Shown here in pieces: positions 56,945 to 64,000 of a DNA stretch of 64,000 nucleotides. The stretch is taken from assembly GCA_029964075.1 (NCBI GenBank), contig CM057149.1, positions 31,888,900 through 31,952,899 on the forward strand. The letters are read 5' to 3'. The notes under the pieces were generated by a model that ran no database searches, was not told the origin of the DNA, and saw only the letters and a list, made by a program, of their open reading frames with translations. The DNA is from Patiria pectinifera (taxonomy: Eukaryota; Echinodermata; Asteroidea; Valvatida; Asterinidae). The position numbers and the translations under genes were made by a program. Numbering within the stretch: position 1 is the first letter of the stretch; each line of letters starts with the position of its first letter.

Positions 56945-57385
56945 CCAACCTCGTCCCCAGTGCTTACTTTATTTCCAACCGCGTTTCCAATAGTAAACCC
57001 TGGATAGGAAACTTTCTTCCTGTATCCTGATTGGATACCGCAATTGGCTAGTAATGGATTTTTATCGTGTTCTTGGTGCTATTATTCACAACGTGCAGTA
57101 CGTGTTTTCGCAATCATTTGTCCACGCCTTCTCGAAAATACTAATTTCCTTTCCAATTTGCTCATATTAATATGAAATATGATACTGCATGTTGTCTTGA
57201 TAAGATCGTAACAGTTTAAAAATCGTGTTTTCGTAACTCACGCCGTGCTTGCGCTGCTACGAATTGACTCTGTTTTTACCCCAGACACCGCATACAAAAA
57301 CAAACGCTAATGTGTAACGCATATCCAGGCACCAGACTGTTCCTCATTTGCATACGTGTTCAAAAATCTTGCACATGCAAATGAT
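56945..57385 (-). repeat. Dispersed 0.45-kb repeat, reverse copy
   Basis: Inverted partner of 37860-38320. Confidence 0.75.
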
Positions 57386-57710
57386 CCAATACCAGGGTGA
57401 GAGAGCAGGTAGTGATGGGCGCGTACTGTTCGACACCGTGGGGACGGTGTTCGACACCGTGGGGACGAGGTTGGAGCATACCATTTAAGGACCTGCATAC
57501 ACTGGATGACCGCATAATCAGAGGAACCGTTGGCATGCAGAGTGTATAAAATTGGAAACCAAAATGTAAATGTAAATTATAAAAATTCTAAAAGAAAAAA
57601 TCAAAAAAAGTTAAGGATCAAGTGAAACACCAATGTGTCCTCTTTACAATGATAATTTGATTGTGTGTCTGTAGTCACGGAAGACTGAACATTCGTTGTT
57701 ATTCCATCAA

Positions 57711-58013
57711 GGGTCAAAACCTGCACCGGGCCAAGTTTGTGCAAAAGGGTAACTGGTATTCTGTGCATGTGGAACGGCTTAATTTAAAGAAAGAAGACAT
57801 CCTTTTTTAAGACAATTTATTCAATTTTTGACACAGTGATTTAACCACTCCCATTGTTAAAGTTAACACCTCATGGCCCAATGCCTTCAGCATTAGCCAT
57901 GACCTGTTTCCACAAAAAGCTCTGCACGAAGTCTAGCCCATTTTAACCTTTGCATAACAAACAAGCCATCAATCTTAGCCAGGTAAAACTCGGCCCAGTA
58001 CAGGTTTTGACCC
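57711..58013. repeat. Inverted repeat pair gggtcaaaacctg...cgggcc
   Basis: 22 bases at 57711-57732 recur inverted at 57992-58013 with two changes. Both copies, read outward from their conserved end, encode a similar short peptide (GQNL..AKF / GQNL..AEF), so they may be inverted fragments of one old coding repeat. Confidence 0.45.
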
Positions 58014-58041
58014 TTGACAGAATTACAACGAATAATCTGTC

Positions 58042-58575
58042 CGGGGGAGGCGAAACTGGGGGGAGGCGCAGGGGGTTGCCCCCCCCCCAGATTTTCCCAG
58101 GCCAACAAAAGTGCCCCTCTCGCGGTCATCATGTGCCCCCTCGAGCTGAAAACAAAACTGCCCCTCAAACGTACACATAAAGGCATTATGATCGCGCTTA
58201 AAAATTATCTCCTCTCTTGCATTGCAAAAGTGCCCCTCAAACACACAAATACCCCTCGCGCATTAACAAGACTGTGAAACGGCTTTTCGGGATGGAACAC
58301 TTTCCCCGAAAGAACAAACACCCCTCTGGCAATAATAAAATTGTGCCCCTCTCGAGATGGGAAACTGGCCATCGAAAACAATAGTGCTCCTCTTGCGATA
58401 ACTTACTGAGATAGAAAACTGCCCCTCGAAAGCACAAATAGTGGCCCGCACGCAACATTAAAACTGTGCCACCTCTCAAGATGGAAAACTGGCCTGTAAA
58501 TTTTTTTTATAGTGCTCCTCACGCGAATTAAATGGTCACTGAACTGGCCATCAAAAGCAACAGTGCCCCCCCTTC
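58042..58575 (+). repeat. Degenerate minisatellite of gtgcccctctc units
   Basis: At least eight diverged units of roughly 45-60 bases, each with (a)gtgcccctc(t)cgcg or aaaactgcccctcgaa. Same family as the block at 33480-34060. Open frames on the minus strand across it are low-complexity artefacts. Confidence 0.65.
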
Positions 58576-58837
58576 TTAGTGCACAAACCAACGGGAATGT
58601 AGGTGCGCGTAACGCACGTTTTGCCCCACGCACTACTGCGCCATGACGGAATGGGGAAATTTGTGCACACTCTATGGCGCGTATGCACGCGCTGCCGATC
58701 CAGTCTTTTTTTCTACATCTATGGATATTATACAAATGGACGCGGGGACGCTCAAAATCTGAGACAAACAAAACTTAAAGGACACAATTCGATTGGGTTG
58801 TCTAAGGGGCGTGGCTTACTCGCAAACGGCGATAGGT

Positions 58838-59030
58838 CAATGGACCGATCCAGTAAGCTCCGCCCACTGCGCACGTGGGCAAATTACCACGTGCTCCTCT
58901 CCAATGCCACGCTGCATTTCCTGCCGCGCGCATCATACGCGTCGGACTTCTGTGCACGCATGTCGGACATAAATCACGTCTGTGATTGGTCAGTACACCA
59001 TGGGGCGGTGCTTACTGGATCGGTCCATTG
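58838..59030. mobile_element. 193-bp MITE with 28-bp inverted ends
   Basis: CAATGGACCGATCCAGTAAG at the left and its complement at the right end (one mismatch in the next eight bases). No coding. Confidence 0.78.
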
Positions 59031-59603
59031 TTTAAAACCTGGTGGGTAGTTAGATTATGTGAATTGTATGCATGACGTCATCAATTATTTTCTTAATGAA
59101 TCTTTCATTAATTGTTTCATGCATGTTCCGATTCTAATTTATCTTTACGCTGTGTTGAATAAATTAGAAATGACAGAAATGAAGGAATATTGATAGGCGT
59201 TCCTTTAAAAATCCACTATCATTTTAATAACTTCGCAGAAAAGCCAGTTCAACAATTCCAGTTTAAGTGGTTCTGATCTAAGACTTCGATGAGTGAGGAA
59301 CACTGACCACCACACCAAGCTAAAGCAGTGTCCATTTGTCTTTATTCTTGCAGCTTTGCAGTCTTTTTAATGAACACTCTGCAGCGGCTGATCCCGTGGC
59401 CGTTCGGGATGTAGCAAAACTCTGAGATGAAAATGGGTGAAAAAGGGGAATAATGGGCGTAAAAGTGATAGAAATAGAAAACAATTACCACAGGAAGAAT
59501 CCCAATAACTTTAATGTTGGATTTAACCCTTCAGTGGTGTAAATTGTTAACATTGGTGAGTTACACATTTGGTTCTCGGTAAAGTCACTTCTGTATAGAC
59601 CTT

Positions 59604-59609
59604 TTTTAT
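59604..59609 (-). terminator. Poly(A) signal of the SLC22 gene
   Basis: AATAAA on the minus strand about 65 bases after the transporter stop codon. Confidence 0.5.
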
Positions 59610-59672
59610 TGCAAACGTCTTTCAAGTAGTAAACAAAAAACATATTAAGTGGGTGTTATGTTTGAACTGGTC

Positions 59673-59886
59673 TTACTTTTCAAACTGTTCGGCCTCCTCC
59701 ACGGTCTCCGGCAGGCCCTTGCCTCTGGTCTCGGGCAGGAGGAATGCCAAGAGACCGGCCAGGATAGATGGGGCACCAAACAGGAGCAGCGGTAACGGCT
59801 CCCAGACGTCATGCAGCAAGAGAATGAAAGGGGCGATGATGCTACCGATGCTTGACGCCACGCAGCACATGCCCATTCCCACCGTC
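59673..59886 (-). CDS. SLC22-type transporter, last exon
   Basis: Preceded on the minus strand by acceptor tatatttctag; 214 bases in frame to TAA at 59673-59675. It encodes the end of a major facilitator: VGMGMCCVASSIGSIIAPF (transmembrane helix 11 region), a further hydrophobic helix, and LPETRGKGLPETVEEAEQF, a hallmark of organic cation/anion transporters of the SLC22 family. These carry charged metabolites and drugs across the plasma membrane. The nine or so preceding exons should lie further right, but the sequence there turns into a virus-like element, so they are either beyond 64 kb or lost. Confidence 0.88.
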
Positions 59887-59929
59887 CTAGAAATATAACA
59901 AGACAAACGCAGTAGGTATTAGTGGGGGA

Positions 59930-60250
59930 TTCCAGACATTGCCATAGGTCTGGGGGTAGTACAGGGCCAATGGGGAGAAGCCAGGGTACCAGACTTTACC
60001 CCCTCCCCGTCTCTGCCCCCTCCCATTGTACCCATCCCTTTCCAATGATCCCCGCCCCCAAATAGATCCCTCCCCCAATATATCTGTCTCCCTCCCCAAA
60101 TATATCTCCCCTCTAGCTCCCCAAATATATCTTTTTTCTCTCTGAGTTGTTATATTATAAGTGGGGGGTACGGCGACAAACCCCATATCTCCCTCTGTCT
60201 AGGCATCTCCCTCTGTCTATTTTAAAAACTTTATTTAAACAAATAAATCA
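59930..60250. other. C-rich low-complexity stretch at the edge of the virus-like region
   Basis: Repeats of ccccaaatatatct and atctccctctgtcta fill 60000-60215 and are followed by a sharp change to AT-rich coding DNA. This is where the left end of the virus-like element should be. No terminal inverted repeat can be confirmed, since the other end is outside the window. Confidence 0.45.
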
Positions 60251-60260
60251 TTTTTAATAA

Positions 60261-60734
60261 ATGAACCTCGAGCTATCTAATAAAACAGATCAGTGCGATC
60301 ATCATATAATCATCGAGAATGGTTTTTTAGTTTGTGAAACGTGCGGTGAAATAGTTTCACGTTACTTTGATTTTTCGGCAGAAAATGCGCAAGAAGATCG
60401 TATCAATTGGTCAACTTTAAAAGGAAACAAAAGAAAAACTGTGGAGAAACTTATTTTTTCTGTTTGTCCAGAGCAAGACTCAGAAGATGTCCAAGAAACA
60501 ATCAATAAATATAACGAGCTCGTTAATTACAAAACATTGAGGGGAAACGGATGCGTAAAACGGTCGTTAATAGCGGCGTGTTATCATCACGTCGTTGGAT
60601 GGAACAAAGAACGAGTTAAAGATTTATTTAAAGTGACTCAAAATCAATTTAATAAGGCACTAAAAAGATACGATGACCACTACAATAAAGGCGGGGCCGA
60701 GGGTATAACCCTAAGAGGTGAAATAGAGGTATAA
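60261..60734 (+). CDS. Virus-like TFIIB-type transcription factor
   Basis: 157 residues, intronless. The N-terminal zinc ribbon is C12-x2-H15-x9-C25-x2-C28 with the GFLVCETCGEIV signature of TFIIB/TBP-associated factors. From about residue 50 follows one cyclin-like repeat including TLRGNGCVKRSLIAACYHHV. Cellular TFIIB has two cyclin repeats and is about 310 residues, so this is a half-length version as found in large DNA viruses. It would recruit RNA polymerase to promoters of the element. It ends 28 bases from the convergent gene at 60763. No cellular homology outside the fold is evident, and the codon use is AT-rich. Confidence 0.75.
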   Translation: MNLELSNKTDQCDHHIIIENGFLVCETCGEIVSRYFDFSAENAQEDRINWSTLKGNKRKTVEKLIFSVCPEQDSEDVQETINKYNELVNYKTLRGNGCVKRSLIAACYHHVVGWNKERVKDLFKVTQNQFNKALKRYDDHYNKGGAEGITLRGEIEV

Positions 60735-60762
60735 CTCGGTGGATCGCTTTCATAATGTTTAT

Positions 60763-61455
60763 TTACCGAGAATTTGAACTTGTAAGTTTTTCGATAAGAG
60801 ATTTTTTTTCTTTTGCCAGCCGTTCGTCTACCCGTTTTTTAACTTCTTTTTCAAAGTCTGTATCGTTTTTAATTTTTTGAAGCTTTGTGCTGGTCTTTGT
60901 TCTAATTTTTTGCTTAAGCTCGTTAAATTTTCCGAGCTCTCTCGTAATCAGTAAGAACTCTTCGTGCGATATATCTCCGTCGTTGATGGCTTGAGACACG
61001 AATTCTTCAATCGTGTTAAGTTTGGAGTCTGCTAATATTTTAATCTGGTCGTGCTTTTTCAGCTTGGCGGATAATCGCTTAGACGTGATTCTAAGCAGAA
61101 TATCTACACCAAAAGCGCCTATAAACGTTCCTTCTAGCACCAATCCTACGGGGGCTGATATAACACCCAAGAGAGCGGGAATACTGACAGCCCCCGCTAT
61201 AGCCCCCAATCCTTCTAATCCTATCTCTACGTAATGAATAGTGTCGATCATTCTCTTTATTTTTTTATAAGTGCGCTCACGGTGGTCTCTCTCTTTCAAG
61301 ATTAAAGATCGAATCTCTTCAATCTTTTTAAGTCTGAACACTTTTGTTTCTTCGTTACTACGTAATTGGAGTACATCTCCAGAAATTGTTTCTTCGTTAC
61401 TATTTAATCGTAGTACATCTCCAGAAATATCGGGGTATAATACATTATTACTCAT
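60763..61455 (-). CDS. Virus-like membrane and coiled-coil protein, unknown
   Basis: 230 residues. A repeated short acidic N-terminal motif (SGDVL-LxSNEET, twice) is followed by a basic helix, then about 45 hydrophobic Gly/Ala/Ile-rich residues that could form two membrane segments (about 75-120). The remaining half is strongly charged and helical, with a segment NDGDISHEEF resembling an EF-hand loop but lacking the full ligand pattern. First of three genes in the same direction, 26 bases from the next. I do not recognise the family. It could be a virion membrane or minor structural protein; this is only an inference from context. Confidence 0.6.
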   Translation of the reverse strand: MSNNVLYPDISGDVLRLNSNEETISGDVLQLRSNEETKVFRLKKIEEIRSLILKERDHRERTYKKIKRMIDTIHYVEIGLEGLGAIAGAVSIPALLGVISAPVGLVLEGTFIGAFGVDILLRITSKRLSAKLKKHDQIKILADSKLNTIEEFVSQAINDGDISHEEFLLITRELGKFNELKQKIRTKTSTKLQKIKNDTDFEKEVKKRVDERLAKEKKSLIEKLTSSNSR

Positions 61456-61481
61456 GTTTTTAATATAAAAAGATTTTAAAA

Positions 61482-62120
61482 TTAAAAGATCTCCAACTCT
61501 ATCATTATACTCACACCCTTGTTGTTGATGATCTTTCCCCTTTCACCTGTGATAGAAAATGTCAGTTTGTCGATTATACCGTTTTTAAGTTTTTTGAAAT
61601 CTTTGACTCTATCAGGCTCGGGTTTGCGCGTAGCCACGGGTACGATTTTTAAGATGTCAGAAGGACGACCATCTAAAAAGTTTTCACTCGTACTTAATTG
61701 CGGGCAGCGAATAAACAAAAATTTAAACGGATTAACGTCGTAAGACCCCGTATACACCACTTTGGGTATCAGTCTTCCTTTGGGTAAATTGAGTAATCGA
61801 GATACTTCTCTGTTCAAGCGCAATTTGAGATTTACGTCGGTTACCACCAACGTCGCCTTTTAAGATTCTCTAAATATTCGAAAACTTACCCCGGGTATAT
61901 AATTCAAAATGAAATCGAACCAATCGACGTCGTACCACCCCGGTGGTATGGTGACCGAACCGGTGACTCCAGCTGGTAACGGCGCTAAAAGACTCGGAGA
62001 AATAAAATCTAAATTATCACCAGACACGATAAGACTTCCCCGTATTGTTATCCCAGCTTGTCTAATTAGTCTAACCCTAGGTTTGCTTATTATACCTTCG
62101 ATATATTCTAGCGCTATCTT
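61482..62120 (-). pseudogene. Virus-like protein with an in-frame stop, unknown
   Basis: The minus frame is open from 62120, meets TAA at 61862-61860 and continues in the same frame to 61482. The upstream part has no ATG and contains PPGWYDVDWFDFILNYIPG; the downstream part contains FKFLFIRCPQL and ends in a beta-rich stretch KLTFSITGERGKIINNKG before IELEIF. The pattern of the C-terminus is compatible with a jelly-roll capsid or penton-type protein, but I cannot confirm that. A single base change would explain the break. The reading overlaps the 3' end of the next gene (62114). Confidence 0.5.
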
Positions 62121-62644
62121 TTACCTTCATTGATGAAGCCTTTTCTTTCGAATAAAGTTGTTATTAAAAATATAATCGTATTGCGTTGTACGTCGGTTAG
62201 TGTTCTTTCTTGACTTTTATTGTGTAAATTTCTTTGTCTTTCAATTATTTGTTCTATTTCTTTTTTGATCAATTCTAAAGCAGAGTCTAGTCTATCTTCT
62301 TCGTACGCTTCTATAAGATCGTTTATAACTCTATTAAAAGTATTTTCGTCGTTAATTAAAAAGTCGTAGGGGTACTCGGGTATCAACGATTCAATAAAAT
62401 CTCTATCTGTTCTTACTGCTATATCTGAGTCAACCCGTTCGTATCTTCTATCATCATAAGGTCTTTCAGCTGGTCTCCCGTCTATATTCGTATACCAATC
62501 AATCTCCGTGGCGCTGGAAATATTAAAATATCCGGCGTTAAACAACACCCTTTTTACGCGTATAGATTTTTGACCGTTTAAATTATCTACGACGTCTTCT
62601 AATTTAAACGTCTGCTCATTTTGAAACAAGTGAAACGAATGCAT
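62114..62644 (-). CDS. Virus-like protein, unknown
   Basis: 176 residues starting at ATG 62644, acidic and Arg-rich. N-terminal half predicted beta-rich, C-terminal half a long helix (NDLIEAYEEDRLDSALELIK). No motif recognised. It is divergent from the gene starting at 62686, leaving a 41-base AT-rich spacer that must hold both promoters. Confidence 0.6.
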   Translation of the reverse strand: MHSFHLFQNEQTFKLEDVVDNLNGQKSIRVKRVLFNAGYFNISSATEIDWYTNIDGRPAERPYDDRRYERVDSDIAVRTDRDFIESLIPEYPYDFLINDENTFNRVINDLIEAYEEDRLDSALELIKKEIEQIIERQRNLHNKSQERTLTDVQRNTIIFLITTLFERKGFINEGKR

Positions 62645-62685
62645 TTATTTTAAAGTCTTTTTATATTAAAACTGAAACTAAAATA

Positions 62686-64000
62686 ATGAGTGATTTTAAG
62701 TCGTTAAAAGCAGATACAATCGATAGCCGATCAGGTAACGAGACAAGTAAATCAAAATGTAGCCAAGGCAAACGAGCTAAAACATCAAGCTGCACCCCAA
62801 GCAAAGTTTTTAAACAGCACTAAACCCAGTGAACTGGAGGTCATAGTTAGTAATACCAACGGGTTTTTAACCATGTTTCCCGACTTAACCTCGGACTACA
62901 AATTGCCTCACGTTGAGACGGACGAGGATGTAGATCGTTGGAAATCACACCCCATGTCGTTTTATCAAAATCAGTTAAATTTTGCGATCTACTGCGCTAC
63001 TACGGGCTGGATTCGATCTTTTAAACGCGAGCAACCGTTACGTTTGGGCCATCTTTAACTTTCATTTATATTTTACGGTTAGAAAGATCCTGTACGACAT
63101 TGCCGCTCCTTTACCGGGAGATGACGCATTTAACGCTCTAGACAACAGTTATAATCACAGAGCATTTACCGATACCTGTATGTTGTTTGGCATAGATCAA
63201 AACAAGTCTTTTAAACAGACGAGAGACACAAAATCTAACGGTTTAGGTACCTCATATATCTTTAATAAAGGCAAGTTTGTGGCGGTTGGTGAATATGATA
63301 AAACACTACCCAACAAACCCAACGTTCTTTACGGCGGCTACCACGGTCTAGACAGTCCTAAAAAGAGTGGAAGCCTTTACGTTCCTTGGACGGTTATTTA
63401 CATCGAACAAAATGAATCGGTACAAAAGGCTTGGTTAGATTTTATACCCAACACGAGTTCGTTTACCTCCGCGGGAATCATAAAGATCAACGAATCAATT
63501 AGATCTTACGTGTACGCTTTACTCGGTGCGCAGGCTCAAACAAAAACGAGCGTATTATCACCGGGAACCGGATTAGACGCTCAGAGACAATTTAACGTCA
63601 TCGTTGAAGATATCATCAATGCAGCAGACGACATGGAAACGAGTATCGATCAATTTCAAGACTCTTTGCAGTATGCCAGAACGCCTTTAAATTTTGTCGT
63701 GAAACCGGGGTTGTATTTAATTCCATCGGATATGAACTTGAGGGTTGGAACGCACGACGGCTATAACAACAATCTTCAAATCGCTACCCAGAGTATGAAC
63801 ACTGGTTTGGTGCCAGATTTAAACTCACAACCTCAACCGGACGACTCTTTTGATGACACCGATGACGTCGCGCCACCAACACCCCTAAAGCCTATGACGA
63901 ACGATGTTGTATCACCTACACCAGCACCAGCACCAACACCCTCACCAACACCAGCACCTACAGTTTTAACAAAGGAGCCCACGAAACTACAAACTCACCA
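62686..64000 (+). pseudogene. Virus-like large protein with two frameshifts, runs off the window
   Basis: Starts at ATG 62686 (MSDFKSLKADTIDSRSG). The reading changes frame at about 62740-62750 and again at about 63000-63015, and is then open for more than 310 codons to the end of the window. The later part contains RKILYDIAAPLPGD, GLGTSYIFNKGKFVAVGEYD, LLGAQAQTKTSVLSPGTG and LQYARTPLNFVV, and then a Pro/Thr-rich tail (PTPAPAPTPSPTPAPT). No named domain is recognised. The size and position suggest a structural protein; the family may be multi-copy in aquatic invertebrates, but I cannot check this. Frameshifts may be real decay or sequencing error. Confidence 0.6.

Noticed and set aside
58603..59049. 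148-residue plus-strand open frame
   Set aside because: It spans a short MITE with inverted ends and has no domain.
61000..61100. EF-hand in the virus-like membrane protein (NDGDISHEEF)
   Set aside because: Only part of the calcium-binding loop pattern fits and there is no partner hand.
61909..62133. 74-residue plus-strand open frame in the virus-like block
   Set aside because: It is opposite to the better supported minus-strand frame with PPGWYDVDWFDF and shows no conserved features.

Overview
This is nuclear DNA of an animal, most likely a marine invertebrate deuterostome. A lancelet-like genome is my best guess but is not proven. The evidence is split genes with GT-AG introns, a NACHT-type NLR gene, secreted CAP and Kazal genes with phase-1 modular exons, vertebrate-type (TTAGGG) interstitial repeats and very dense mixed transposons. 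There is no sign of prokaryotic organisation, rRNA or CRISPR.

Layout. 0.4-10.6 kb: a nearly intact Ty3/Gypsy retrotransposon on the minus strand with LTRs, primer site, polypurine tract, gag and pol. Its Gag resembles the PNMA family, and gag and pol are joined by a -1 frameshift heptamer. 11.0-17.3 kb: a nine-exon gene for a predicted membrane-anchored protein with six Kazal domains (my splice reconstruction, 569 aa). 20.0-39.6 kb: a CAP/CRISP-like secreted protein gene on the minus strand. Four exons are recognisable, and one intron is filled by a 6.9-kb imperfect palindrome. The middle CAP exons were not found. 31-38 kb and 40-42.6 kb: hAT-like, LINE and foldback debris. 42.7-45 kb: 5' end of a second Gypsy element with the same primer site, cut off inside the Gag zinc knuckle. 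45-51.7 kb: a four-layer nest of transposons, part of it duplicated in tandem. 51.9-53.9 kb: an NLR exon (NACHT plus a rudimentary LRR) with a tandemly duplicated 3' end. 54.9-59.0 kb: MITEs, a tRNA-derived SINE and low-complexity repeats. 59.7-59.9 kb: last exon of an SLC22-type transporter on the minus strand.

60.2-64.0 kb is unlike the rest. It holds compact, intronless, AT-rich genes on both strands separated by a few tens of bases, including a TFIIB-like transcription factor. Three or four other proteins are unfamiliar, and two of them are broken by stops or frameshifts. It looks like the end of an endogenous large DNA virus or virus-like element lying directly upstream of the SLC22 exon. 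It runs off the window and is the best candidate here for something undescribed.

All splice models were made by eye from GT/AG sites, phase and motif continuity. Repeat families were named from termini and short protein motifs only, without a database search.
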